Origin: Sphingomonadaceae bacterium PASS1
Lineage (GTDB): Bacteria; Pseudomonadota; Alphaproteobacteria; Sphingomonadales; Sphingomonadaceae
Length of the DNA stretch: 64,000 nt
Assembly (NCBI GenBank): GCA_002255985.1
Contig: NKIR01000001.1
Span: 180,914-244,913, forward strand
Reading direction: 5' to 3'
Positions 17,781 through 26,718 of this stretch are shown here, piece after piece. Each line of letters starts with the position of its first letter. Position 1 is the first letter of the stretch. The notes beneath the pieces are model-generated. The model worked only from the letters and a program-made list of their open reading frames with translations. It searched no databases and was not told the origin of the DNA. The position numbers were made by a program, and so were the translations under genes.

Positions 17781-18809
17781 ATGCAATTTGCATTCACTGA
17801 AGACCAGCTGACCATCTCCCAAGCCGCACGAGACATGCTGGTGGAAACCTGCACACCTGCCGAACTACGCAAGCAGCTGGAGGCTGGAAAGCCACGCGAT
17901 GATGCGCGCTGGAGCACCATTTCCGAAATGGGCCTAATCGGCATGCTCGCCCCCGAAAACGCGGGCGGCCTTGGCATGACTATGGTGGACCTGATCGGCA
18001 TTGCCGAGGCCGCAGGTTATGTTGGCCTGCCTGAACCTTTGGTCGAACAGGCTGGGGTAGTGGTGCCCCTCCTGGCACGGCTCGATGATAATCGCGATTG
18101 GCTGGGTAAGGTGCTGGCTGGCGCAGTTGTGGCGATTGGCCATCCGGTCAATCCGTTCGTCGCCAATGCCGACAGTGCCGACGCGCTGTTGCTGGCCGAT
18201 GGTGACGATATCCACCTTATTGCGCCGGGCGACGTGACGTTGACCCGTGCGGAGAGCTTTGATCCCTTCCGCCGTTTATTCTCGGTCCAATGGACCCCGA
18301 GCGCCTCCACCAAAGTCGGAAGCGATTGGGGCGACACCGCAGATCGCGGCGCATTGCTCGCAGCGGCTGAAATGATCGGCCTCGCCCAACGTAGCATCGA
18401 CCTCGCGGTGGCTTATGCCAAGGACCGCGTCCAGTTCGGTAAGCCCATCGGCACGACGCAGGCGATCAAGCACATGATTGCCTCCGCCCAGGTCAAGGTG
18501 GAATTCGCCCGTCCCGTCGTCCACGCCGCCGCCGCCGAACTCCCCGTCGGCACCCTGGCCGCTCGTGCCCGCATCGCCCACGCCAAAATCGCCGCCGGCT
18601 CCGCTGCCGACGTCGCGACCCGCATGGCTGTGCAAGCGCACGGCGCGATGGGGATGACCTGGGAGGTGGACCTGCACTTCTTCCTGAAACGCGCTTTTGC
18701 GCTTAATTATGCGTGGGGGACGCCAACCCAGCACCGAGAAACGGTTATGGCGCGGGTGGAATCCGTAAGGACGGGACCGGATGCGACGTTTGCGGCTGAG
18801 TTGAGCTAA
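17781..18809 (+). CDS. Acyl-CoA dehydrogenase, shorter partner subunit
   Basis: A 342-residue acyl-CoA dehydrogenase with a reduced middle domain. The N-terminal helical domain (FTEDQLTISQAARDML) and the C-terminal helical bundle (AYAKDRVQFGKPIGTTQAIKH, AVQAHGAMGMTWE) are clear, but the WSEPGAGSD-type motif of the larger subunit is missing. That matches the degenerate partner of heterotetrameric acyl-CoA dehydrogenases. Last gene of the synthetase-hydratase-dehydrogenase operon; it ends tail to tail with the NTF2-like gene at 18816. Confidence 0.92.
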   Translation: MQFAFTEDQLTISQAARDMLVETCTPAELRKQLEAGKPRDDARWSTISEMGLIGMLAPENAGGLGMTMVDLIGIAEAAGYVGLPEPLVEQAGVVVPLLARLDDNRDWLGKVLAGAVVAIGHPVNPFVANADSADALLLADGDDIHLIAPGDVTLTRAESFDPFRRLFSVQWTPSASTKVGSDWGDTADRGALLAAAEMIGLAQRSIDLAVAYAKDRVQFGKPIGTTQAIKHMIASAQVKVEFARPVVHAAAAELPVGTLAARARIAHAKIAAGSAADVATRMAVQAHGAMGMTWEVDLHFFLKRAFALNYAWGTPTQHRETVMARVESVRTGPDATFAAELS

Positions 18810-18815
18810 ATAAGC

Positions 18816-19208
18816 TCAAAACCCCGGCGTAACAACCTCCCTCTCACCCGGATCGAATGCCGCCGACAGGTCGATATATTCATCCAGCCGGGCTATCTTA
18901 CCGTCCTGCACCTGTACGACAACACACACCGGCCAGGCTTTGCGAACGCCATCCTTCCCGCGCACGACGAACAGATGCTGTTGCACATAACCGGTTGGCG
19001 TCTGCTGGCGACGGACGTCTGCGACCCCACGTTCGCTGAAGCTTGTGGCCATCCCCTCCCACGATTTGACGACATCGTCGGGCCGCATCGCTTTGCGGTC
19101 AAAACTGTGCCAGACAATGGCGTCTTCTGTCAGGCAATCGCGTAGCACGTCCGTGTCGCACGGCTGCATGGAGCCGAAAAAGCGGTCGATGATGTTCTGT
19201 TCAGCCAT
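18816..19208 (-). CDS. SnoaL-like / NTF2-fold protein
   Basis: A 130-residue NTF2-like protein: opening helix NIIDRFFGSMQPCDTDVLRDCL, a strand with DAIVWHSFDRKA, and a C-terminal core with VVVQVQDGKIARLDEYID. Members act as small isomerases, dehydratases or binding proteins, and the reaction is not evident. Its start overlaps the thioesterase end by 8 bases, so the two form a minus-strand pair read from the divergent promoter near 19720. Confidence 0.8.
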   Translation of the reverse strand: MAEQNIIDRFFGSMQPCDTDVLRDCLTEDAIVWHSFDRKAMRPDDVVKSWEGMATSFSERGVADVRRQQTPTGYVQQHLFVVRGKDGVRKAWPVCVVVQVQDGKIARLDEYIDLSAAFDPGEREVVTPGF

Positions 19209-19674
19209 CGCTGTTCATTCCTTCCTTGGTCTGCCGCAGCAGAAGTGTTTCAAGATTGCAACGCAGCCCTTCGGGCAGGGCCGCCGCACCGGTTGCATCG
19301 GCGATTACCAGCGTGGTTTCTGCATAGATGGCAGTGCGGCCCTTTTGGCGGGCGACCTGCTGGATGGTGAAAGAGGTGCGGCCAATTTTCGAAACGGCCG
19401 TCAATATCTCGATTTCGCCCGGATGGGTCAGTTCGGCGGCATATTCGATAGTGATGCCCGCGACCATCGGGCGGCGACCGCCAAGATGACCGCGCATATC
19501 CACCGCTTTGTTGAAATCAACGCGGGCTTCCTGAAGAATGACCGGAACCGCCGCGTTGTTAACATGACCTTGCAGATCAAGATCAGCAAAGCGCGTGGGA
19601 ATGGTGACTGCCGCCGGGAAAATCGCCTTATCCAAAGTGGCGCGGTCTAGGCGGGCCAATGCTGTTCCTTTCAT
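19201..19674 (-). CDS. Hotdog-fold acyl-CoA thioesterase (4HBT type)
   Basis: A 157-residue hotdog-fold protein with the 4-hydroxybenzoyl-CoA-thioesterase-type motif RFADLDLQGHVNNAAVPVILQEAR (shown in parts: RFADLDLQGHVNN; aspartate D33-D35 region). It probably hydrolyses a pathway acyl-CoA to free acid and CoA. It is the first gene of a minus-strand pair with an NTF2-like protein. A perfect copy of the shared operator lies 45 bases upstream of its ATG, divergent with the SMP-30-type lactonase. Confidence 0.88.
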   Translation of the reverse strand: MKGTALARLDRATLDKAIFPAAVTIPTRFADLDLQGHVNNAAVPVILQEARVDFNKAVDMRGHLGGRRPMVAGITIEYAAELTHPGEIEILTAVSKIGRTSFTIQQVARQKGRTAIYAETTLVIADATGAAALPEGLRCNLETLLLRQTKEGMNSDG

Positions 19675-19719
19675 TCAACGGATCGTCATGTTGACTCGGC
19701 CATAGCCCGACCTTAGCGT

Positions 19720-19741
19720 AATGCACAAGACGAATGGCATT
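19720..19741. promoter_or_regulatory. Shared operator AATGC-N12-GCATT (site 3, perfect)
   Basis: Perfect copy between the thioesterase (minus, start 19674) and the SMP-30-like gene (plus). An ATG at 19734 in frame with the SMP-30 gene falls inside the motif, which argues that translation starts further down, at 19764. Confidence 0.72.
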
Positions 19742-19763
19742 ATTGAACATGGGATTTAGCGAC

Positions 19764-20642
19764 ATGACAGAGGTCACCCTGGCACTGGATGCACAGAATC
19801 ATCTGGGCGAATCACCGATGTGGTCGGCGCGGGACCAGGCCTTATGGTGGGTGAATTGCGAACTGCCGCCCGAACTCCACCGATGGCATCCGGAAAGCGG
19901 CGCGCACGACATCTGGCCCATGCCGCAGCGTATTGGTGGCTTTGTGCACAAGGCTGGCGGCGGATTGCTGCTTGCATTGGCGGATGGCATTTTTGATTTC
20001 GATATGGAGAGCGAGGCGCTCACGTTGCGCGCTCCATCGCCATTGCCACCGCATGTCAAGTTACACGAATGCGGTTGTGACCGGCAGGGGCGATTGTGGG
20101 TAGGTTCTTTTGATCATCATTTTCCGGCGGACCGGGGCGCGGCGGGCGGGGCGTGGTTCCGGCTCGACGGCAGTGTGCTGACGCCAGTGATCGACGGCGT
20201 GTCGGTTTCCAATGGCCTTGCATTCAGCCCGGACGGGCAGACACTCTACTGCTCTAACACGCCCAGTCGCTGTGTTGAAGCCTTTGAGATCGATCCTGAA
20301 ACCGGAGCCTTATTCAACCGACGCATTTTCCTGTCGCTTGCCCCCAGTGACGGCCATATCGACGGGGCAACAGTCGATGTGGACGGCGGATACTGGCTTG
20401 CGGTGGTCGCCACTGGCACGGTACGCCGTTACTTTCCCGATGGCACGCTCGACCGCACCATTGCCCTGCCCTGTTCCAACCCGACCAAGCCGGCCTTTGG
20501 CGGCGCGGATATGAAAACCCTTTTCGCAACCTCGACCAAGATGGTTATCAAGTCAGACTCAGCCGGCGCGGAATTAAATGGCGCGCTATTTGCAGTGCAG
20601 GCCGGATTTATAGGTATCGACGAGGCATTATTTGCATCCTAA
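19764..20642 (+). CDS. SMP-30/gluconolactonase/LRE-family protein
   Basis: A 292-residue six-bladed beta-propeller of the SMP-30/gluconolactonase family, which hydrolyses lactones with a divalent metal. Family marks: LGESPMWSARDQALWWVN at the N-terminus (metal Glu), the blade HECGCDRQGRLWVGSF, SNGLAFSPDGQTLYCSNT (metal Asn/Asp) and DGATVDVDGGYWLAVV. In the window it could open a lactone made by the Baeyer-Villiger monooxygenase, though the two are far apart. I choose the ATG at 19764 over 19734 and 19749 because the homologous region starts there and the earliest ATG lies inside an operator copy. Confidence 0.88.
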   Translation: MTEVTLALDAQNHLGESPMWSARDQALWWVNCELPPELHRWHPESGAHDIWPMPQRIGGFVHKAGGGLLLALADGIFDFDMESEALTLRAPSPLPPHVKLHECGCDRQGRLWVGSFDHHFPADRGAAGGAWFRLDGSVLTPVIDGVSVSNGLAFSPDGQTLYCSNTPSRCVEAFEIDPETGALFNRRIFLSLAPSDGHIDGATVDVDGGYWLAVVATGTVRRYFPDGTLDRTIALPCSNPTKPAFGGADMKTLFATSTKMVIKSDSAGAELNGALFAVQAGFIGIDEALFAS

Positions 20643-20694
20643 TCTTCCCTAAATCTGCCACTATTTCAGGGTTTTCAACAACCTGACAGAAAAC

Positions 20695-20716
20695 AATGCG
20701 ATTATGCTGTTGCATT
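20695..20716. promoter_or_regulatory. Shared operator AATGC-N12-GCATT (site 4, perfect)
   Basis: Perfect copy 87 bases upstream of the acyl-CoA dehydrogenase ATG at 20804. The bases around its right arm, TGCATTTATTTCC (20711-20723), are identical to those at 50710-50722 around another copy. Confidence 0.75.
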
Positions 20717-20803
20717 TATTTCCTGCTGCTGGATAAAGCTCCTGACGAAAAGGGAAAGTCGGAAGTATGACCATATTTGGGGTCGCGCAGGCGGGAGGTG
20801 GCA

Positions 20804-21775
20804 ATGTACCTCGTTCCTGATGGCGATGAACTTGAAATTGCCAACGCGGCCGCAGAGTTTCTTGCGGATGCGATGACGATTGACCGGCTTCATGGTCCGT
20901 CGCCTGCCGATATGGGCGACGATTTGCGACAGCAATTGGGCGATATGGGCTGGTATGCGCTTGCCTTGCCCGAGGAAGTCGGCGGCAGCGGCCTTTCGGC
21001 AATCGAATTTGCACTATTTTTCCGCGAAGTCGGTCGCCAATGCGGACCCGTGGATGTACTGGCGCAGTGCCTCGCCGCGATGACAGTGACGGACGCGCCG
21101 CTGCGGAGCGAGATCACTAGCGGTGCTGTTGGCATCGCACTAGCTGTCACCGACAGTGCTGCAGTACGGCTCTTCGGCTCCGGCGACGCGAAATATGCAA
21201 TTTGGGCCAATTGCGATGCGGCTGAACTGATTTCGCTGGGCGATGCATCGACAGAAAGCCGGCCGTCGCTTGATCCTTCTAACTCGATGAGAGTCACCGG
21301 CGCTTCGACGTCTTCCATTGCATCGCGCAGCGGTGATTTTGTGTGGCGAATGGGGCAATTGGCGACCGCGGCGCAGCTTGTGGGCCTCGCCGAGGCAGCA
21401 CTCGACCAGATCGTCGAATATGCCAAAGTGCGCGAAACATTTGGCAAGAAAATCGGGTCGTGGCAGGCAGTCCGGCACCCATGCGCAGATATGGCTGTCC
21501 GGCTGGAGGCGGCGAGGTCGCAATTATGGTTCGCGGCAACCGCAATGAAGGAAAGCCGTCGGGATGCGGGCGTACATCTGGATGCGGCCAAGCATCTGGC
21601 GAACCTTGCGGCGGCGGCGAACACCGATACCAACATCCAGTTGCACGGCGGAATCGGCGTGACCGATGAACACCACGCCCATTTGTACATGAAGCACGCG
21701 CTGGTCCTGATCAAAATGTTCGGCGCGCGACGCGATTTGCTCGGTCGCTTGCTCCACGCCAGTGTGGACGACTGA
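20804..21775 (+). CDS. Acyl-CoA dehydrogenase, shorter partner subunit (second pair)
   Basis: A 323-residue acyl-CoA dehydrogenase with a shortened middle domain: N-terminal helices (LEIANAAAEFLAD, WYALALPEEVGGSGLSAIE) and a C-terminal bundle (YAKVRETFGKKIGSWQAVRHPCADMAV, IQLHGGIGVTDEH). It resembles the degenerate partner subunits of alpha2-beta2 acyl-CoA dehydrogenases and is followed after one base by the full-length subunit. The start at 20804 has a strong GGGAGG 7 bases upstream; an upstream in-frame ATG has no such site. It leads a four-gene operon behind a perfect operator copy. Confidence 0.92.
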   Translation: MYLVPDGDELEIANAAAEFLADAMTIDRLHGPSPADMGDDLRQQLGDMGWYALALPEEVGGSGLSAIEFALFFREVGRQCGPVDVLAQCLAAMTVTDAPLRSEITSGAVGIALAVTDSAAVRLFGSGDAKYAIWANCDAAELISLGDASTESRPSLDPSNSMRVTGASTSSIASRSGDFVWRMGQLATAAQLVGLAEAALDQIVEYAKVRETFGKKIGSWQAVRHPCADMAVRLEAARSQLWFAATAMKESRRDAGVHLDAAKHLANLAAAANTDTNIQLHGGIGVTDEHHAHLYMKHALVLIKMFGARRDLLGRLLHASVDD

Positions 21776-21776
21776 T

Positions 21777-22955
21777 ATGGATCTGCAGTATTCCGAAGCC
21801 GACCGGGATTTCCGGGCCAAGGCGCGTAAATGGCTGGCGACCAATGTTCCGACGAAGGCGCGTCCGGCCAACGGGCATACATCGGCGCAATTTGACCGCG
21901 ACTGGCAGCGCAAGCTTTACGATCATGGTTGGGCCGGGGTTGCCTGGCCCAAAGAATTTGGTGGGCTAGGGCTTTCCGGATTGCAGCAAGTCATTTGGTA
22001 TGAGGAACTCGCCCGCGCGCGCGCGCCGCACTATATCAACACCACCTATGTGGCGCTGATGCATGCGGGGCCGACGCTTATTGCGCGAGGAACTGAGCAG
22101 CAAAAAGCGTTTCATCTACCCAAGATTTTATCGGGTGAGTCTCTGTGGTGTCAGGGCTTTTCCGAACCCAATGCCGGATCTGACTTGGCATCACTCAAAA
22201 CGCGCGGGGTCGTCGACGGCGATTGCATCGTGGTCACCGGCGCAAAGATGTGGACCACCGATGCGCAGCACGGCGATTATCAGGAATTGCTGATCCGGAC
22301 CGATCCGGAGTCACAACGTCACAAGGGGCTGACCTGGCTGATCTGTGACATGAAGTTGCCGGGCATGGACATCAAACCCATCCGTACGATGATGGGCGAT
22401 GAGCATATCAACACCGTGTTTTACGATGAAGTGCGTGTCCCGATTTCCAACGTGGTTGGAGAGATCAACGGCGGCTGGTCCACTGCGATGGCAACGTTGT
22501 CGTTCGAACGCGGCCTTGGCTTCATCGGCGATCAGTTGGAGCTATATGAACGTGTCGGCCGTGCTGTCGATATGGCAAGCAAGGTAAGGCTTGAGGACGG
22601 CACCTTGGCGATCGACGATGCCGGAATTTGGCAGAAACTTGCTTCGCTAAAGGCCGACGCCATGGCAATCCGTGCCATGACGCTGGCCGATATTGCCGAA
22701 ACCGACCGAACCGGACAGCCCGGTCCCAAAGGTTCAATGATGAAGTTGCTCGTCACCGGCACGCACAAAGCACTGAGCGAAGTTGTAGGCGACATGATGG
22801 GCTGGGATTTTCTCGAGTTTAACGGAGATCGCAGTGCGCATCCGTGGACCTATGACTATCTGTGGAGCTGGGTCTTCTCGATCTCGGGCGGAACCAACGA
22901 AATCCAGCGCGAGAATATCGCGGACCGCGTGCTCGGTTTACCCCGGGCGCGATGA
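21777..22955 (+). CDS. Acyl-CoA dehydrogenase, larger subunit (second pair)
   Basis: A 392-residue acyl-CoA dehydrogenase: N-terminal MDLQYSEADRDFRAKARKWL, the flavin signature FSEPNAGSDLAS near residue 128, MWTTDAQH, and C-terminal SGGTNEIQRENIADRVLGLPR. The ATG lies one base after the stop of the shorter subunit, so a fixed stoichiometry is likely. Together they resemble the heteromeric dehydrogenases of steroid side-chain or ring-acid breakdown. Its stop overlaps the start of the Gfo/Idh/MocA gene (ATGA). Confidence 0.93.
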   Translation: MDLQYSEADRDFRAKARKWLATNVPTKARPANGHTSAQFDRDWQRKLYDHGWAGVAWPKEFGGLGLSGLQQVIWYEELARARAPHYINTTYVALMHAGPTLIARGTEQQKAFHLPKILSGESLWCQGFSEPNAGSDLASLKTRGVVDGDCIVVTGAKMWTTDAQHGDYQELLIRTDPESQRHKGLTWLICDMKLPGMDIKPIRTMMGDEHINTVFYDEVRVPISNVVGEINGGWSTAMATLSFERGLGFIGDQLELYERVGRAVDMASKVRLEDGTLAIDDAGIWQKLASLKADAMAIRAMTLADIAETDRTGQPGPKGSMMKLLVTGTHKALSEVVGDMMGWDFLEFNGDRSAHPWTYDYLWSWVFSISGGTNEIQRENIADRVLGLPRAR

Positions 22956-24034
22956 CCATGGCACCGCTTCGAATTGGATTTGCCGGGGCGAACGCCGAAC
23001 GCGGCTGGGCCAAAGACGCTCATCTTGGGGCGATAAGTGCTGTGCCTGACTTGATTGTGCAGGCCGTTTCGGCCCGCACACAGGAGATTGCTGACGGAGC
23101 GAAAGCATTGTTTGGCGCGGCATCGGCCTATGACGATTCACTCGCGCTCGCCCGTGACACGCAAGTCGATATTGTCGCCGTTACGGTAAAGGTCCCCGAA
23201 CATCGCGCCATTGTGCTAGCGGCGATTGCTGCGGGCAAGCATGTTTATTGCGAATGGCCGCTGGGGCGCGATTTGGCAGAGGCACAGGAAATGGCTGATG
23301 CCGCTCGCGCCGCAGGGGTGCATGTTTGCATCGGCTTGCAAGGTGGCAACAGCTGGGCCGTCCGCCACGCAGCGCAATTGGTAAAGGGCGGCGCAATTGG
23401 ACGCCCGCTTTCGTTACGGGTTGTCTCGCCTACCGGCGGCTGGGGCGCGGAATCGCCGCCCAACTATGCCTATCTGCAAGACAAATCGAACGGTGCAACT
23501 CTTTCCACTATCGCCGGTGGTCACACGCTTTCCGCCATCGAAGCCGTCATCGGGGCCTTTACTGAAGTCACCGCGCGCGCCAGCATTTTGCTCGACAGTA
23601 TGACACTGATGGGCAGCGAAGAGACGGTTATACGAACCTGCGCCGACCATCTGCTCACCTTTGGCAAGCATGACAGCGGTTGTATCTCCTCTCTCGAAGT
23701 CGTCGGCGGCGTCACCGACGTACCTTTCCAGTTCGAACTGCGCGGAAGCAAGGGTTCGCTGTCCATCACCGGAGGCCATCCTGGTGGCTATCAGGCGGGA
23801 ACATTAACTGTTACCACCAACCCGCCATCGCCGCGGCAGCCAGAGCAAGTCGCCACCGGCATCGGCACCCAATCCGTCAATGTAGCAGAGCTCTGGGCGC
23901 GCTTTGCCAGCGACATCCGCAGCGGAACGCGCACGGTCCCCGACTTTGACCGTGCTGTGCGGCTGACGCGGCTGCTCGACGCGATTGATGCGTCGTCAGA
24001 AAACGGATCGACAGTTGGCCTTGGCGGCCAATAG
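22952..24034 (+). CDS. Gfo/Idh/MocA-family oxidoreductase (Gal80-like)
   Basis: A 360-residue NAD(P)-dependent oxidoreductase. The Rossmann domain starts with RIGFAGANAERGWAKDAH; the usual EKP motif reads CEWPLGR, as in the Gal80-like branch in which the catalytic Lys is absent. A C-terminal alpha/beta domain follows (GNSWAVRHAAQLVKGGAIGRP, GGHTLSAIEAVIG). The missing EKP lysine means the activity could differ from classical sugar dehydrogenases. The gene is coupled to the acyl-CoA dehydrogenase pair by an ATGA overlap, which hints at an alicyclic alcohol or sugar-like intermediate; this is inference. Confidence 0.88.
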   Translation: MTMAPLRIGFAGANAERGWAKDAHLGAISAVPDLIVQAVSARTQEIADGAKALFGAASAYDDSLALARDTQVDIVAVTVKVPEHRAIVLAAIAAGKHVYCEWPLGRDLAEAQEMADAARAAGVHVCIGLQGGNSWAVRHAAQLVKGGAIGRPLSLRVVSPTGGWGAESPPNYAYLQDKSNGATLSTIAGGHTLSAIEAVIGAFTEVTARASILLDSMTLMGSEETVIRTCADHLLTFGKHDSGCISSLEVVGGVTDVPFQFELRGSKGSLSITGGHPGGYQAGTLTVTTNPPSPRQPEQVATGIGTQSVNVAELWARFASDIRSGTRTVPDFDRAVRLTRLLDAIDASSENGSTVGLGGQ

Positions 24035-24051
24035 TGCGAACGAGGGAATAG

Positions 24052-25374
24052 ATGGCAACGCAAACCAGCAGCTCACCGCGCTCAACGCAGCAAGTCGCCA
24101 GCCCCTATAGCTGGTATGTGGTATTCGTCCTAATCGTCGCCTATACTTTCTCGTTTATTGACAGGCAGATACTGACCCTGCTCGTTGGCCCTATTCGCGA
24201 GACGCTGCAGATCAGCGATACCCAGATCAGCCTTCTCCACGGCCTTGCCTTTGCGCTGTTCTATTCAATCATGGGTATCCCTATTGGCCGGATGGTCGAT
24301 AGCCGCAAACGCACGACGATCATCGCCGGCGGCATTGCGGTTTGGAGCCTGATGACTGCGGTCTGCGGTCTCGCGCAGAACTTCATCCAGCTTTTCCTTG
24401 CACGCATTGGCGTTGGCGTGGGGGAGGCGGCGCTGTCGCCGGGCGCCTATTCGATGATCAGCGATGAATTTCCACCCGAACAGCGCCCACGCGCGATGAG
24501 CCTGTATATTAGCGCGGCCTATGTTGGTGGCGGCATCGCGACCATTGCGGGCGGCGCGCTGATCGCAATGATGCCCCCGGTCAACCTGCCGTGGATCGGG
24601 CATATGGAGCCGTGGCAGGCACTGTTTGGCGTCGTCGGCCTGCCGGGCTTGCTTGTTGCTTTGTGGGTGTTGACTCTGAAAGAACCAGCGCGCACCGGCT
24701 TGATCCCCGGGCCGCAACCCTCCTTCCGTCAGGTTAGAGCCTTTATCGCGGCGCGGCGCGGGGCGTTCGGCTATCTGATCCTCGGCTTTGCGATGAGCGG
24801 CGTGATGTGGCAAGCGGCGATTGCGTGGATTCCCACCTATTTCATCCGCATTTTTGGCTGGACCGCGAGCGAAGTTAGCCTGCCCTACGGCCTAATTTCG
24901 ATGGTCTGCGGCATGGGCGGGATAATCCTTGGCGGATGGCTTGCGACACGAATGCGGCAGAACGGCAAGCTCGATGCCAACATCCTCATCGGGCTGCTCG
25001 CAATTGCCATTGCGTTGCCTTCCGGCATTACTGCAACTTTCATGACGGCGCCAGAACCCGCGCTGGCGCTGTTCGGTGTATTCTTGTTTGGCTGTGCGAT
25101 GCCTTGGGGCAGCGCAGTAGCTGCCCTACACGAAATCACCCCGAACCAGATGCGCGGCCAGATCTCCGCCATACACCTTTTTTGCCTGAGCCTAATCGGC
25201 ACGGGCGTGGGGCCGACATTGGTGGCGCTGTTTACTGACAGGCTGTTCAAAAATGACGCCGCCTTGGGCAGCTCGATTGCACTGACAATCGCAATCGCCG
25301 CACCTATTTCTGCGCTGCTGTTGTTAATGGCGCGGCGGCCTTATCGAGAGGCTTTGGAGCGCGTGGATTTTTAG
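24052..25374 (+). CDS. MFS transporter, spinster-like family
   Basis: A 440-residue major-facilitator protein with about 12 membrane helices: YSWYVVFVLIVAYTFSFIDRQILTLL opens TM1 (read in parts: FSFIDRQILTLL is the spinster-type signature), IPIGRMVDSRKRTTII is the loop 2-3 motif A and GVGVGEAALSPGAYSMI the TM4-5 region. Such carriers are frequent beside TonB receptors and catabolic genes in sphingomonads and probably import the substrate or export an intermediate. Last gene of the acyl-CoA dehydrogenase operon; its stop overlaps by 4 bases the end of the tandem EthD-like gene. Confidence 0.92.
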   Translation: MATQTSSSPRSTQQVASPYSWYVVFVLIVAYTFSFIDRQILTLLVGPIRETLQISDTQISLLHGLAFALFYSIMGIPIGRMVDSRKRTTIIAGGIAVWSLMTAVCGLAQNFIQLFLARIGVGVGEAALSPGAYSMISDEFPPEQRPRAMSLYISAAYVGGGIATIAGGALIAMMPPVNLPWIGHMEPWQALFGVVGLPGLLVALWVLTLKEPARTGLIPGPQPSFRQVRAFIAARRGAFGYLILGFAMSGVMWQAAIAWIPTYFIRIFGWTASEVSLPYGLISMVCGMGGIILGGWLATRMRQNGKLDANILIGLLAIAIALPSGITATFMTAPEPALALFGVFLFGCAMPWGSAVAALHEITPNQMRGQISAIHLFCLSLIGTGVGPTLVALFTDRLFKNDAALGSSIALTIAIAAPISALLLLMARRPYREALERVDF

Positions 25375-26132
25375 AACTTGTCAGGATAAACTGACAAATC
25401 CCCTGCATATGCGACCCCACCCGGCCAAAACTCGTTCCCGCTCACCTTGCGGAAATAATGCACCGTCCGCGCCAATGACCCAGCCGAAGAGCGCGGTTCC
25501 ATGGCGATGCCACTGGGCGATTGGCCCAATGCGCGGGCGACGAACTCCCCGATGGTGAAGGCAAGGTCGTCGGTCTGCTGCGCGGTCATTACCAATTGGT
25601 CGCCGGGGCAATAGCGGCGCGGTTCGACCTGAAGGTCGCTAAGTTCGCCGCGCTTCATCGCGACATGGCCGGGGACATTCGCGACCTCGACGCTGTGTAC
25701 ATTCTCGTACCATGTCTGATATTCCTCAAACCGCCCCGCGACATAATTGCCAAGGAGGACGCTGATTCCCGAAAGCGGTTTGTCGCGCTGCCAATTGGGG
25801 CTGCCTTTCCAGTCGCCATATAGCCGATAGCTGTGGATGCGTTCGCTGTCGTCAGGCTTTATTAGCCCCGAATCTCGAGCGTCTGCCAACAATGGTCCGA
25901 GCGCAGGCAGATCGATTTCGGGCGTGACATAATCAAAGTCATAGACACTCATAAAACGCCACGGTTGATAGGCATCGCCCAATTGCGCTTCGGTGATTTC
26001 AAAGCGCTCTGCATAGGTTAGCCCACGCAGTCGGGCCAACGCTTCACGGTGCGGCCCGTCGAACCATGTCGCATAATCAGCCAGTTTTTCGCTCGGCACA
26101 TTGTGGAGGTGAATCGTTGTGTACAGCGCCAT
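25371..26132 (-). CDS. Tandem EthD-like dimeric alpha/beta-barrel protein
   Basis: A 253-residue protein that appears to hold two copies of the small barrel domain found singly at 2935-3255 and 7222-7530. Domain 1 (about 1-110) has IHLHNVPSEKLADYATWFDGPH; domain 2 (about 125-250) has GNYVAGRFEEYQTWYENVH. Each carries the aromatic-x-x-x-H pattern. It is the last gene of the F420 operon, 10 bases after cofC, an association I do not know from described F420 clusters. Whether it works with F420 or with the catabolic side is open. Confidence 0.75.
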   Translation of the reverse strand: MALYTTIHLHNVPSEKLADYATWFDGPHREALARLRGLTYAERFEITEAQLGDAYQPWRFMSVYDFDYVTPEIDLPALGPLLADARDSGLIKPDDSERIHSYRLYGDWKGSPNWQRDKPLSGISVLLGNYVAGRFEEYQTWYENVHSVEVANVPGHVAMKRGELSDLQVEPRRYCPGDQLVMTAQQTDDLAFTIGEFVARALGQSPSGIAMEPRSSAGSLARTVHYFRKVSGNEFWPGGVAYAGDLSVYPDKF

Positions 26133-26142
26133 ATCGCTCTCC

Positions 26143-26718
26143 TTAGTCTAACAATTTGAAATTCTGCGTCTGGGCATAGGCCAGATCGTCAGGGGTATCG
26201 ATGTCGCACGCCAGACCTGTTCGCTCGATTATCGCCAGCACATTGCCCAGCCTTAACTGGTGCCGCGCAAAGCTATCCACGCCAAAGGCAAAGCTGAAGC
26301 CTTCACGCCGCGTGCACAACGCCAACGCGTTGGTTCCCTGCCCATGCCGGTCAGGGGCGATGGCGCATCCTTTGGCCTCTGCTACATCAACCAGCGCTGT
26401 AATGTCTTGCGCGGTGACCAGTGGCAGATCGCCGTGGATGATGAGAATCTTGTTCGGGACGGTCGCTGCAACGACGTCAAGTTCCGCATTCAGCCCGCGG
26501 CCATGATCGAGCACATGCCGAATCGGCCAGTCTGGAATGGAGCGGGGGGACAGCATGATGATGTCGGCAACGGCGGCAACCGCCCGCAATTGGCTAATCA
26601 CATGGCGCGCCATATGGTCGCCTAGCCGCTGTCGTTCCTCTCCCGATAATACAGGTGCAAGGCGGGATTTGCGGTCTGCGCTGAGTTTCAGTGGCAGGAT
26701 CGCGGTCCAGCCGGTCAT
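26143..26718 (-). CDS. cofC: CofC: phospholactate/phosphoenolpyruvate guanylyltransferase
   Basis: A 191-residue nucleotidyltransferase of the CofC family, which joins GTP to 2-phospholactate, phosphoenolpyruvate or 3-phosphoglycerate in coenzyme F420 synthesis. Visible are ILPLKLSADRKSRLAPVLS at the N-terminus, HGDLPLV (metal/GTP site), APDRHGQGTNALAL, FAFGVDSFARHQ and the C-terminal DIDTPDDLAYA. The start overlaps the cofD stop (ATGA). Which C3 acid it uses cannot be read by eye. No fusion to cofD is present. Confidence 0.92.
   Translation of the reverse strand: MTGWTAILPLKLSADRKSRLAPVLSGEERQRLGDHMARHVISQLRAVAAVADIIMLSPRSIPDWPIRHVLDHGRGLNAELDVVAATVPNKILIIHGDLPLVTAQDITALVDVAEAKGCAIAPDRHGQGTNALALCTRREGFSFAFGVDSFARHQLRLGNVLAIIERTGLACDIDTPDDLAYAQTQNFKLLD

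Noticed and set aside
19734-19763. Earlier start codons of the SMP-30-like gene
   Set aside because: The ATG at 19734 is inside an operator copy and has no ribosome site. Family similarity begins at 19764.
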